Positions 4,974-13,308 of a DNA stretch of 13,848 bases are shown piece by piece; position 1 is the stretch's first letter; the number at the start of each line of letters is the position of its first letter. The notes below the pieces were generated by a model. That model saw nothing but the letters and a program-made list of their open reading frames with translations, was not told the DNA's origin and did not search any database. The stretch is from NCBI GenBank assembly GCA_029261435.1, contig JAJDBI010000185.1, positions 1-13,848 on the forward strand, read 5' to 3'. This DNA is from Nitrospinaceae bacterium (lineage in GTDB: Bacteria; Nitrospinota; Nitrospinia; Nitrospinales; VA-1). A program made the position numbers and the translations under genes.

Positions 4974-6293
4974 ATGAATATCATGAAAGTTATTTTGATC
5001 GCCCTGTTTGCGGTGTCCTGCTCTGCGGTGCAGGAGTCGGGCAAGGTACGGGAAACACTGGATATCAAGTCGGAAATAGACTTGTTTCTTTCCACCCAGG
5101 ACCCTGAGGTGGAAAACCAGGTGCTAAAACGTTTACGGTCTGGTCAGGTCCAACACGAAACCGTCAAATCCATCCTGAGATCAAGGGCAAAGAAAAACGT
5201 CGGCCCCACTGGACTTCAAAGCAATTTAAAGATCACACATAATGAAAAGGAATACCCTTATGCCCTGTATCTTCCTGAGCCAACAGGGACGGATGAAAAA
5301 ATTCCACTCGTTGTTGTTTTGCATGGACTGGGCAGCAGCGGTGCCAACACCCTTCCAGCCTGGGTAGAGCGTTTAGATAATAAAGTTGCAGTGTTATGTC
5401 CCACTTATCCGATGGGAGCCTGGTGGGCTCGACCCGCCGAGGAAATGGTGCTCAAACTCATCGACGAAACTCGTGAAAAATACAATATAGATTCAGACCG
5501 GGTTTTTCTTGCCGGGCTATCCAATGGTGCCATCGGCGCATACATGATTGGCATGTTTTATCCAGACCGGTTTGCCGGACTGATCCCCATCGCCGGAAGC
5601 ATCACGCCTAGATACATGCATTTTCTGGTGAATCTACGCAACACTCCGATCTATATGATTCAAGGTGCGCACGATCCTATCTTCCCCATTCAACTCAGCA
5701 GACGAATTCATAAAATTCTCTCCGACATGAAATATCCCGTTCGCTACCGGGAGCACGCAGAAAAAGGATCGGCCCACGGCGGTCATTTTCTACCCGAATC
5801 TGAAGTGCCCGCAATGGTGGAATGGATTGGCAAGCAGAAACGAAAACCAAACCCTGATGTCGTGCGCATGACCCGGGAAGGCACCCATATGGGAGCTATT
5901 CACTGGGCTCGATTGATAGAAGGACAGAACCTCGCCTTACTGGAATTGCCAGGACCAGAAAGTCCGAATCCAGTTAAACGCGATGGGAAAATAGCCACCC
6001 TGTTCGCCACCCGTAAAGGGTCAAATCAGTTTGAGGTGATGGGGCAGCATATTATTAAATACGATTTGTATTTCAATAGCGAAACTATTGATTTCGATAA
6101 ACCCGTCACCATCACCACGCAAAAAATTCAGGTTCAAGGCGGCACAATGGTTCCCGGAGAAAAAAAGATCAGCTACAATAAGAAAATAGAGAAGGATCTC
6201 GCGGTTCTTTTGTATGGTTATAAAAATCTTCGCGATCCCAACCGTCTTTATGATGCCAGAGTGAGTATTCTTCTTGAGTCCACCTTAGTATAA
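4974..6293 (+). CDS. Secreted alpha/beta hydrolase, probable lipoprotein
   Basis: The protein has 439 residues. The N-terminus (KVILIALFAVSCSA) is a short signal peptide with a lipobox-like AVSC ending at Cys16, so outer-membrane or periplasmic anchoring is likely though the lipobox is not ideal. Residues about 85-290 are an alpha/beta hydrolase of the dienelactone hydrolase/PHB-depolymerase-like group. HGLGSSG (117-123) gives the oxyanion region, GLSNG places the nucleophile at Ser183, GAHDPIFP suggests Asp234 as the acid, and SAHGGHF supplies His268 or His271. Residues about 295-439 form a beta-rich C-terminal region resembling extensions found on secreted hydrolases; its role is unknown. 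The substrate cannot be told, and an ester is the safest guess. mutS2 follows after 11 bases. No Shine-Dalgarno is seen; Met4 at 4983 is an alternative start. Confidence 0.82.
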   Translation: MNIMKVILIALFAVSCSAVQESGKVRETLDIKSEIDLFLSTQDPEVENQVLKRLRSGQVQHETVKSILRSRAKKNVGPTGLQSNLKITHNEKEYPYALYLPEPTGTDEKIPLVVVLHGLGSSGANTLPAWVERLDNKVAVLCPTYPMGAWWARPAEEMVLKLIDETREKYNIDSDRVFLAGLSNGAIGAYMIGMFYPDRFAGLIPIAGSITPRYMHFLVNLRNTPIYMIQGAHDPIFPIQLSRRIHKILSDMKYPVRYREHAEKGSAHGGHFLPESEVPAMVEWIGKQKRKPNPDVVRMTREGTHMGAIHWARLIEGQNLALLELPGPESPNPVKRDGKIATLFATRKGSNQFEVMGQHIIKYDLYFNSETIDFDKPVTITTQKIQVQGGTMVPGEKKISYNKKIEKDLAVLLYGYKNLRDPNRLYDARVSILLESTLV

Positions 6294-6304
6294 TAATCCA
6301 TGTT

Positions 6305-8680
6305 ATGAGCAATACACCCGATCTGGTTGATCTGATTGAAAAATCCATGCAGCTTTTGGGTTGGAACAGAGTTGCATCGGCCCTGGCCAACCATGCCTGC
6401 TCTCCCATCACTCAGGAGCAATGTCTACAGTTAAAACCCGAAAGCAATTTTGATTCGGCACAGAACCTGCTTGAAGAAACCGCAGAAATGGTAGCCTTGC
6501 TCGATTCTGTGGAATCATTCCCTATGGATCGATTTGAAGACCTTGGCCCTGTTTTCCAGGATGTAGAAGAGCAAAAAATGATCGAGCCCGAGCAATGCCT
6601 CTCGCTCATCAAGCTTTTGCGGTTGTGTCGAAACCTCTGCCGTGAAAATAATAAGAAAACCGATTATCCCCGCTTGCTGAATTGGCTGGAAAGGCTCGAT
6701 CCTCTGAAGGAGTTTCTCGATGATCTGATCCGTTGCATAGATGACGAAGGAAGTATCCGGGAAAATGCCACACCGGAACTACGTCAAGCCCTCCGTAATG
6801 CCGAGACCGCGAAGAACAAACTGGAAGAACGCCTGAAACGTCTACTCAGTTCAGATAGTATCCGCGAAGCACTTCAGGATTCTTATATCACCGAGCGTGA
6901 GGAACGCATGGTCGTCCCAGTACGAGCGGAGTTCAAGTCTCGCGTGGACGGTATTGTGCATGACAGTTCTGGAACGGGACAAACTCTATTTATAGAACCC
7001 GCTTCCATCGTTCCTCTAAACAACCAGTTAAAAATAGCCCGTCTTCAAGTCGTACAGGAAAAAATCAAGATCCTGCAAATGCTGGCTCTTCAAACCAGTC
7101 AGTTCCAGGAACCTCTGGAAAGAAACCTGGAAACACTGGTTTCTCTCGACCTCATTTACGCCAAAGCCCGTCTGGCCAAAACCATGTCGGCGGTAAACTG
7201 TCCCATGAACCGCGACTCGATCATGGAGCTTAAGGAAGCACGCAACCCGGAGCTGGTTCTAGATGGTGAAACGGTGATACCCAATACCATAGAGTGGGAC
7301 AACTCGGTCAGAGTGGTGATCATTTCCGGCCCCAATACCGGAGGCAAAACGGTAACACTCAAAACACTGGGCCTACTCGCCTTGATGGCCCGAGTGGGTC
7401 TGTACCTCCCCGTCAAGAAGAATTCCAGAATTCCGTTTTTCCCGAAGGTTTATTCCGACATTGGCGATGACCAGAATATTCAATTGAAGTTATCGACTTT
7501 TTCCGGGCACTTGAAAAAAATCATTCACATTCTGAACCATGTTGAAACAGGATCGTTAGTACTGCTTGATGAGTTGGGGATTGCCACCGACCCGGCAGAA
7601 GGTGCGGCCCTGGCAGAAGCCATTCTCTTTGACCTTAAAAATAAAAATGTGATGACATTGGTCTCCACTCACTATTTCACATTGAAGATTCTGGCGCAGA
7701 CTCATGAAGGTTTTCTCAATGCCTGCACTGAGTTTGATCTGGACACATTGAGCCCTACCTACCGTTTGATTTTTGGAGCTCCGGGACAAAGTGCGGCCCT
7801 CGATACGGCTGAACGTCTGGGCCTGCAAAAAAGCATCATTGATCAAGCACGAACCTTGCATCAGGCCAAAGAACACCATGCCGAAGACCTACTGAAAGAT
7901 TTGACCCAACAAAGGCTTGAGCTCAACCGGGACAGGGAGGAAATAAAATCACAGAAAGAGAACACCGAATCCCTGGCAAGAGAGCAAAGGATATTGACAC
8001 AGAGACTACGGGAAGAAGAAAAAGATTTCCAGAAAAATAAAACCAAAAAACTTCAAGCACATGTGCAATCCGGCAAAGCTGAAATCCAAAAAATGATTCA
8101 GGCCATCAAAGATGAAAAGGACCTGCCTAAAATCCGCAAGGTCGAAAAACAAATAAGGTCCATGAGTCAGGCGCCCTTATCGCCAAGAGTGGAAAACATC
8201 GAAGAGTGGTCTCTGCCAGCCGGAGACCTGAAATCTGGAGATCCTGTTTTAATATTAAATCTGGGAACCATCGCCACCCTTCTGGAGTCTCCTGAAGGAA
8301 AGAAAAAACTACGAGTGCAAATGGGCAACATAACCACAGTTGTTGATGCCAAGTCGTTACGCGGTAATCCGCAACATAAAGGCAAACAACCCGAAAAGAA
8401 ATTTTCGATGAACGTTCAAGCCGAGTCAGAAGGTGGTGGTTCGACATCTTCCTGTGATTTGAGAGGTATGAACTCGGAAGACGCAGAAGCAGTTATGGAA
8501 GATTTCATCAGTCGGGCCATTGTACGAAAAGCACAGAGAGTGCTCATCATTCACGGTCATGGAATGGGAACGATCAAAACCCTGGTACGCAATTATCTGG
8601 AAAAGGCTGGACTCTGCAAACAATTCACTCCCGGCTCGCGCCACGAAGGCGGTGATGGTGTCACCGTTGTAGAGTTCTAG
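6305..8680 (+). CDS. mutS2: Endonuclease/ATPase MutS2 with C-terminal Smr domain
   Basis: MutS2 resembles MutS but lacks the mismatch-reading domain. Family members bind branched DNA and limit recombination, and in Bacillus subtilis MutS2 (RqcU) acts on collided ribosomes. The 791-residue length is typical. Residues 1-300 hold the helical core/lever region (VVPVRAEFKSRVDGIVHDSSGTG is in the connecting segment). The Walker A motif GPNTGGKT is at 342-349 and the Walker B DE pair at 422-423. A charged coiled coil covers about 515-625 and a short beta segment about 635-680. The Smr domain is at 717-791, with CDLRG in place of the usual LDLRG and HGHGMGTIK in place of HGxGxGxLR. It starts 11 bases after the hydrolase stop without a clear Shine-Dalgarno, suggesting coupling. 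Confidence 0.95.
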   Translation: MSNTPDLVDLIEKSMQLLGWNRVASALANHACSPITQEQCLQLKPESNFDSAQNLLEETAEMVALLDSVESFPMDRFEDLGPVFQDVEEQKMIEPEQCLSLIKLLRLCRNLCRENNKKTDYPRLLNWLERLDPLKEFLDDLIRCIDDEGSIRENATPELRQALRNAETAKNKLEERLKRLLSSDSIREALQDSYITEREERMVVPVRAEFKSRVDGIVHDSSGTGQTLFIEPASIVPLNNQLKIARLQVVQEKIKILQMLALQTSQFQEPLERNLETLVSLDLIYAKARLAKTMSAVNCPMNRDSIMELKEARNPELVLDGETVIPNTIEWDNSVRVVIISGPNTGGKTVTLKTLGLLALMARVGLYLPVKKNSRIPFFPKVYSDIGDDQNIQLKLSTFSGHLKKIIHILNHVETGSLVLLDELGIATDPAEGAALAEAILFDLKNKNVMTLVSTHYFTLKILAQTHEGFLNACTEFDLDTLSPTYRLIFGAPGQSAALDTAERLGLQKSIIDQARTLHQAKEHHAEDLLKDLTQQRLELNRDREEIKSQKENTESLAREQRILTQRLREEEKDFQKNKTKKLQAHVQSGKAEIQKMIQAIKDEKDLPKIRKVEKQIRSMSQAPLSPRVENIEEWSLPAGDLKSGDPVLILNLGTIATLLESPEGKKKLRVQMGNITTVVDAKSLRGNPQHKGKQPEKKFSMNVQAESEGGGSTSSCDLRGMNSEDAEAVMEDFISRAIVRKAQRVLIIHGHGMGTIKTLVRNYLEKAGLCKQFTPGSRHEGGDGVTVVEF

Positions 8681-8682
8681 AA
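8673..8682. other. Shared stop codons of mutS2 and the UDG-like gene in a palindrome
   Basis: The perfect palindrome GTTCTAGAAC holds both stop codons: TAG of mutS2 on the plus strand (8678-8680) and TAG of the UDG-like gene on the minus strand (8679-8677). The two genes overlap by four bases tail to tail, leaving no room for a separate terminator. Confidence 0.8.
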
Positions 8683-9282
8683 CAAAATCTCCCCAACCCT
8701 TTTTTCCAATTGCGGCACCAGTGTTTTTTCAAACCAAGGATTTTTCTTAAGCCAGATGTTATTGCGCGGTGACGGGTGCGGCAAAACAAAGTATTCCGGC
8801 AGATAAGTTTTCCAGTTTTTCACTGTTTCTGTCAGAGTCGCTTTCTTCAAGGACTTCAAGAACCAGCTTTGCGCGTACTGACCGATCAGAAGAGTGAGTT
8901 GTCGTTTGGGTAGTTTCTCAAAAATCGGCTCCATCCATGTTTCCGCACATTCCGGACGGGGAGGCAAGTCACCCGACTTGCCTTTTCCCGGATAACAGAA
9001 CCCCATCGGTACAATTGAAAAATTTTTCGTACTGTAAAATTGCTTATTAGTCACACCCATCCACTCGCGTAACCGGTCACCACTGGCATCATTCCAGGGA
9101 ATACCAGATTCCTGCACTTTAATTCCGGGTGCCTGACCGACGATGAGTATTTTTGATGTCACAGAAAATGAGAACGTGGGCCTGGGAGGAAAAGGAAGGT
9201 CCGCCTCGCAAAGAATGCAGGCTTTGATATTTCTTTTCAGCTCAGAAGCAGATAGCCCTGGTAGACTGCTGGACATAGTCAT
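8677..9282 (-). CDS. Uracil-DNA glycosylase family protein, probable [4Fe-4S] type
   Basis: This 201-residue protein has the UDG fold. Motif 1 is GQAPGIKVQESGIPWNDASGDRLREWMG from residue 49, and motif 3 is PHPSPRNN (168-175). Four cysteines, Cys22-x2-Cys25 and Cys96-x15-Cys112, have the spacing of the iron-sulfur cluster in family 4 UDGs. Motif 1 has Gln50 where family 4 enzymes usually have Glu, as in a broad bacterial UDG-like subgroup whose activity is less well defined. It likely removes uracil or another damaged base, leaving an abasic site; exonuclease III at the end of the window could cleave such a site. The stop codon overlaps that of convergent mutS2. Two possible starts (9282 and 9276) both lack a clear ribosome binding site. 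Confidence 0.87.
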   Translation of the reverse strand: MTMSSSLPGLSASELKRNIKACILCEADLPFPPRPTFSFSVTSKILIVGQAPGIKVQESGIPWNDASGDRLREWMGVTNKQFYSTKNFSIVPMGFCYPGKGKSGDLPPRPECAETWMEPIFEKLPKRQLTLLIGQYAQSWFLKSLKKATLTETVKNWKTYLPEYFVLPHPSPRNNIWLKKNPWFEKTLVPQLEKRVGEILF

Positions 9283-9357
9283 TTTGCGCGGTAAATGAAT
9301 TTGACAATAAAATCACCCCTATGAAATGTTAGGATAGTGTAGAAAAACCCAACTGAC

Positions 9358-9363
9358 AAGGAG
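9358..9363 (+). promoter_or_regulatory. Strong ribosome binding site of tpx
   Basis: AAGGAG lies 8 bases before the ATG at 9372. It is one of the best Shine-Dalgarno sequences in the window and fixes the tpx start. Confidence 0.85.
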
Positions 9364-9371
9364 AACTCATT

Positions 9372-9956
9372 ATGCATCACAAAATATATGGGAGTTTAAT
9401 TCTCGTCCTGATTTTTACGGGATCGAGCTGGGCACAGGAAGTTACATTGAGGGGAAAGCCCCTGACATTGATGGGAGAAAAAATGCAGGTGGGTCAAACA
9501 CTCCCGACTGTCCGCCTCCCTGACCTTGGTTTGAACATGATTGACCTGCAATCGTTCAAAGGCAAAGTGACAATCCTAAGTGTCGTTCCCTCCCTGGATA
9601 CTCCCACCTGCGAAAAACAAACTCATATACTTAGCGAAGAGAACAAGGGGTTGGATCAAACTGCCAATCTGGTAACGATCAGCCGAGACCTGACTTTTGC
9701 CCAAAAACGTTTCGCGAAAGAAGCGAACATTCACAACATCCAGTTCCTGTCAGACTATCGAACTGCTGAGTTTGGGAAATCTAGCGGTCTTTTGATTGAG
9801 GAGAACCGCCTGCTGACCAGGGCCATCATAGTGCTCGATCATGACGGGGTCATTCGGTATCTGGAAGTGGTTCCAGAACTGGCACGACTACCCGAAATGG
9901 AAAAAGCCTTCCACTCGGCATGGGGCCTGATAAACAAGAACAAGTCGACCCCATAG
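9372..9956 (+). CDS. tpx: Periplasmic thiol peroxidase, one-cysteine type
   Basis: Tpx reduces hydrogen peroxide and organic hydroperoxides. This 194-residue protein has a clear signal peptide (HHKIYGSLILVLIFTGSSWA, cleavage likely before Gln22), so it should be exported to the periplasm, unlike the better-known cytoplasmic-type sequence. The peroxidatic cysteine is Cys80 in VPSLDTPTCEKQT, matching the SIDTGVC motif of E. coli Tpx. The resolving cysteine, in FAQSRFC of E. coli, is replaced by Ala115 in FAQKRFAKEA, and Cys80 is the only cysteine in the protein. The fold marks ISRDLTFAQ, FLSDYRTAEFG and ARAIIVLDHDGV-like TRAIIVLDHDGV are kept. It must therefore be recycled by an outside thiol. 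It is divergent from the UDG-like gene. Confidence 0.92.
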   Translation: MHHKIYGSLILVLIFTGSSWAQEVTLRGKPLTLMGEKMQVGQTLPTVRLPDLGLNMIDLQSFKGKVTILSVVPSLDTPTCEKQTHILSEENKGLDQTANLVTISRDLTFAQKRFAKEANIHNIQFLSDYRTAEFGKSSGLLIEENRLLTRAIIVLDHDGVIRYLEVVPELARLPEMEKAFHSAWGLINKNKSTP

Positions 9957-10023
9957 AAGAACAGTCTTGCCAGCTGACAAAAGCTGAAACCTGTCCTTTC
10001 TGAGGTTCTCCGCTACCCGGTCT

Positions 10024-10182
10024 TTATGAACGCATGGAATGCCGCGTGAACCGCTGACCTTCCCGCTTCTGACGCTTTTTGAAATACGTCTCGTAATCGC
10101 GGCAGCCGTTCTTCAACTCGGAAACCTGATTCACCCCAAATGACCTTAAAAGGTCCAGAATTTCTTTGCGCTTGAGCTTCAT
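10024..10182 (-). CDS. Small basic protein of 52 residues, unknown function
   Basis: An ATG at 10182 opens a 52-codon frame ending in TAA at 10024. The protein begins MKLKRKEILDLLRSFGVNQV and continues SELKNGCRDYETYFKKRQKR with a basic tail (EGQRFTRHSMRS). It is strongly basic, has no hydrophobic segment, and the first 20 residues look like an amphipathic helix followed by a turn. AGGTG lies just upstream with a short spacer. It is 77 bases downstream of the M16C protease stop on the same strand and fills the otherwise empty 300-base gap before tpx. A nucleic-acid or ribosome contact would fit the charge but is only a guess. I recognise no family. Confidence 0.62.
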   Translation of the reverse strand: MKLKRKEILDLLRSFGVNQVSELKNGCRDYETYFKKRQKREGQRFTRHSMRS

Positions 10183-10188
10183 ATCTCA

Positions 10189-10227
10189 CCTATCGATAGA
10201 GGACTCTTCCTAAATTCTATCGACAGG
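10189..10227 (-). promoter_or_regulatory. Hairpin covering part of the small-ORF ribosome binding site
   Basis: In the minus-strand transcript, CCTGTCGATAG (10227-10217) can pair with CTATCGATAGG (10199-10189) over 11 positions with a single G-U pair, enclosing a 17-base loop. The last bases of the 3' arm, AGG, begin the AGGTG Shine-Dalgarno of the 52-aa ORF whose ATG starts at 10182. The 3' arm also contains the 10-bp DNA palindrome CTATCGATAG, so it could instead be a protein-binding site. Confidence 0.4.
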
Positions 10228-10259
10228 AAATACCCAAAACTTAACTCCACCAGGCTTAG

Positions 10260-13187
10260 TTAGTGGAAAACTTTAACCAGTTCACCGAATACCGATTTGG
10301 ATTTCTTAAGCTTATCTTCATTACCCAATGCACAGACATTACCCTCATCCCTGATTTTATCAAACAAGGGGGCATAGCCCTTTAAGTCTTCCAGTCTGGT
10401 GGATAACAACTCCTCACGAAATTTTTGCCTCAATTCGTGGGTACGACCTGTGAGATGGTCGATCATGGAAGCCGAACCTTTGCGATCAGAGGTTAAAGGC
10501 GGGTCCATTTTCCCGACACAACCGATGATGATTTTGGTCAACTCTTTCGAGGACAGGTCCAGGTTACGCAAGAAACCTGCAATCTCATCATAGACTCCCA
10601 GGGTTTCGGTCAGGTTTGGGTCCCTGTAGGAAACCAGACTATAATCGCCTGTGAAAAAGTCGAACGAATTGCTACTGCCATAGGCACCGCCGTGCACGCG
10701 AACCTTGTCCCATAAAAACCCAGTTCTAAGAAGAGCCTTCAGGATTTCAAACTGGCCGGTGTATTTAAACCCCAAGTCATACAGGTTCGCCCCTTTACCA
10801 ACATACTGAACATTACTGGCAGTCAAAAAGCCTTCGTTCAAAGGTTCTGTTTTCAGGTCCCACTCTTCCTTCTGCCATTCTTTATCCGAAAGGATGCCTA
10901 TTGTTCCAGCGATTCTTTTTTCTATAACCTGATAATCTTTTTTCCCTGAGGTGATATTGAACAGAGCATTCTTGCGTGTGAATACTCGCTCCGCAACCTG
11001 TCGAAACTGGTCAGCGACCTCTGCCGGGTCTTTCTCGACACGCTCCAGCAATTGCTCCAAAAAATTGTAATACGTTATGCCGTCAGTGAGTTCATCAAAT
11101 TTCCCGAGCCGGGACTGATAGGACTGGAGCCTCGCCAAAACATAATGATTGCCATGAGGGACAATCGAATCTTCCATATCGGCTTTGGAGCTGCGAACAA
11201 TCTCTATCAGCCGCTTGGTATCATCAAAACTGTACTCGCCAAACAACTCATCAAAAAGGTCAAACAAGTTGTCTACTTTTTCCATCAACGCTTTGCCGTT
11301 GAAAAAAATATAGGAGAGAACCTGTTGACGGTCTTCTACCGTCGCCGAAGAAAAATGAGAAGTGCGAATTCCCCCAGTATGCATGCCCACTAACTTGGAA
11401 ATTTCTGTGTAGTTGTGCTTGCGAGTCCCCATCCCCAGCATCAAGGTTCCCAATAACGGAATATAAGGAATCATTTCATCCGGTACCGAGTGCGTATTGA
11501 AGCCTATTTGAGTGTATGCGATATCGTTGGTGAACAGGTCGTGGAATAGTATTTTAGCGTCACCCTGACTTTTTATCTCCAGGGGATACTTTTCAATTTC
11601 TTTAGGAACATCTTCAATCTCCAACGAAGGTAACGCCGCAAGTGCCTCCGGGGAATCTGGAGCCAATTGAAGTTCCTGCAATTTTTGGGTTTCCGCGATC
11701 AGGTCATCAATTTGATTTGAGGCGAGTCCTTCTTTAAACGTTTTCAGTATTTTTCTTTCTTTAGCCTCCCATTTCTTGCCCAAGCCCTGCTTGGGTGTGG
11801 CCACCAAAATACTACGATGGTTATTTTCAATCAGATAACGACGAATCAGATTCTCAAAATATCCTTCGTGCATCTGTTTTTTGATCTTCTGCATTACCTT
11901 CTCAAACCTGAGATGGGTGAAAGGATCTTTACCGTAGAGCCAGGATCCCAACGCCTGAATGTTATAAACAATGCCTTTGGGAAACCCGACAAAATTTGCT
12001 ACCCGAAGCCTGAAGTCTATAGAGTTCACCGCCGAGAGGATCATATCTTTTTCTATTCCATTTTCGGCCAGCTCAAGCAGAGTAGAATCTATGAGATTAA
12101 GAATTTTATTCTCGTGCTCAAGCTCTGTGCCTTTTAGTCCCACAGCAAACATCGTATCCGCTCGATTATCATCGAACCCTCCACCAATGACTTCACTGCC
12201 CAGCTCAGAGGTGATGAGGGCCTTTCTCAAAGGAGATGCAGATGATCCCATTAGAAGGTGACTCAGTATGCTGAACCCCAGGCAATGCTCATGATTAATG
12301 GCCTTATCCAGTTTGTAACCAACCAGAACATAGGTTTTTTTCTCCAGCGACTCATCGCTGGAAACCGGGTAGGACATAGGCTTTCTTTTTGGCTTCCTGA
12401 AAGACCTTTGATGGGCAATGGAAGTGTTGACTTCCATATGCGCAAAATCCTGCAAATATTTTTCCTGTAAAAAGTCCAGATAACTTTGCGTATCCCCATT
12501 TCCATACAAAAACAATCTACTGTTAGAGGGATGGTAATGCTTTTTGTGAAACTCCGTAAAGCCCTGGTACGTCAGGTCAGGAATATTTTTGGGATCGCCC
12601 CCCGATTCAAATCCATAGGCTGTAGAGGGAAATAGAGAGTGTGCCAATTGTCGGTCTATACAACTTTCAGGATTGGAAAATTCGCCTTTCATTTCATTGA
12701 GCACCACGCCTTTATAGACAATTTTATCCTTCGGGTTGTTCAACTCATAATGCCAACCTTCCTGTTTGAAAGTTTCTTCAGTAATATTAGGATAAAAAAC
12801 CGCATCCAGATAGACATGCATGAGATTGAAAAAATCTTTTTGGTTTCTGCTGGCTACTGGGTACATGGTCTTGTCGGGAAAGGTCATTGCATTGAGAAAG
12901 GTCTGCAAGCTTCCTTTCATGAGTTCAACAAAGGGTTCCTTGACCGGAAAATTTTTAGAGCCACATAAAACGCTGTGCTCCAGAATATGAGCTATCCCAG
13001 TATCGTCTTCAGGAGGAGTCCTGAATGTCGCGCTGAAGACTTTGTTGTCATCATCGTTTTCCAGAACCATCAGTTCAGCTTTGGTGACCTCATGTTCAAA
13101 TAAAAGACCGAGAGATTTCAACTCGTCAATTTTCTTTTTTTGGGTCAGTCTGAATCCGCTATAGCTTTTGTTGAGCTCAAATCCCAT
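10260..13187 (-). CDS. M16C family metalloprotease, PreP/Cym1 (presequence protease) homologue
   Basis: M16C proteases of the PreP/Cym1/falcilysin group form a closed chamber that degrades short unfolded peptides such as targeting peptides. The product is about 975 residues, the usual size. The inverted zinc motif HILEH is at 67-71 (zinc ligands His67 and His71, catalytic Glu70), and the distal zinc ligand is probably Glu165 in VVLNEMKGEF. The helical hairpin linker falls near 500-570 (with QIDDLIAETQKLQELQ). The C-terminal half carries the RVHGGAYGSSNSFDFF motif that completes the active site with Arg and Tyr. No signal peptide is seen, so a cytoplasmic peptide-recycling role is likely. I chose ATG 13187 because GGGGA lies five bases upstream; a TTG start at 13208 is less likely. 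Confidence 0.93.
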   Translation of the reverse strand: MGFELNKSYSGFRLTQKKKIDELKSLGLLFEHEVTKAELMVLENDDDNKVFSATFRTPPEDDTGIAHILEHSVLCGSKNFPVKEPFVELMKGSLQTFLNAMTFPDKTMYPVASRNQKDFFNLMHVYLDAVFYPNITEETFKQEGWHYELNNPKDKIVYKGVVLNEMKGEFSNPESCIDRQLAHSLFPSTAYGFESGGDPKNIPDLTYQGFTEFHKKHYHPSNSRLFLYGNGDTQSYLDFLQEKYLQDFAHMEVNTSIAHQRSFRKPKRKPMSYPVSSDESLEKKTYVLVGYKLDKAINHEHCLGFSILSHLLMGSSASPLRKALITSELGSEVIGGGFDDNRADTMFAVGLKGTELEHENKILNLIDSTLLELAENGIEKDMILSAVNSIDFRLRVANFVGFPKGIVYNIQALGSWLYGKDPFTHLRFEKVMQKIKKQMHEGYFENLIRRYLIENNHRSILVATPKQGLGKKWEAKERKILKTFKEGLASNQIDDLIAETQKLQELQLAPDSPEALAALPSLEIEDVPKEIEKYPLEIKSQGDAKILFHDLFTNDIAYTQIGFNTHSVPDEMIPYIPLLGTLMLGMGTRKHNYTEISKLVGMHTGGIRTSHFSSATVEDRQQVLSYIFFNGKALMEKVDNLFDLFDELFGEYSFDDTKRLIEIVRSSKADMEDSIVPHGNHYVLARLQSYQSRLGKFDELTDGITYYNFLEQLLERVEKDPAEVADQFRQVAERVFTRKNALFNITSGKKDYQVIEKRIAGTIGILSDKEWQKEEWDLKTEPLNEGFLTASNVQYVGKGANLYDLGFKYTGQFEILKALLRTGFLWDKVRVHGGAYGSSNSFDFFTGDYSLVSYRDPNLTETLGVYDEIAGFLRNLDLSSKELTKIIIGCVGKMDPPLTSDRKGSASMIDHLTGRTHELRQKFREELLSTRLEDLKGYAPLFDKIRDEGNVCALGNEDKLKKSKSVFGELVKVFH

Positions 13188-13219
13188 AAAGTCCCCACTC
13201 CAATTCAAAATAATTTTTT

Positions 13220-13228
13220 ATTATGACA
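13220..13228 (-). promoter_or_regulatory. Candidate extended -10 promoter of the M16C protease gene
   Basis: On the minus strand TGTCATAAT (13228-13220) reads as an extended -10 element (TGn plus CATAAT, five of six matches). It lies 32 bases before the ATG at 13187. No good -35 is found at normal spacing, which is tolerated by extended -10 promoters. Confidence 0.35.
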
Positions 13229-13308
13229 CTTAATTGAAAAAATCCATTTTTCAGGATGGCAGACTATTAGATGCCTGCAAACTGGAAACGGTCCAGAGCA
13301 TATCCTGA

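Noticed and set aside
9301..9306. Perfect TTGACA box upstream of tpx
   Set aside because: No acceptable -10 lies 16-18 bases downstream. TAGGAT at 9330 is 23 bases away and TATGAA at 9320 only 13, so I did not call a promoter.
13188..13208. TTG start adding seven residues to the M16C protease
   Set aside because: The ATG at 13187 has GGGGA close upstream and gives the usual N-terminus.
13235..13253. TGAAAAA/TTTTTCA hairpin as a terminator for exonuclease III
   Set aside because: The stem is almost all A-T and no T-run follows on the minus strand.
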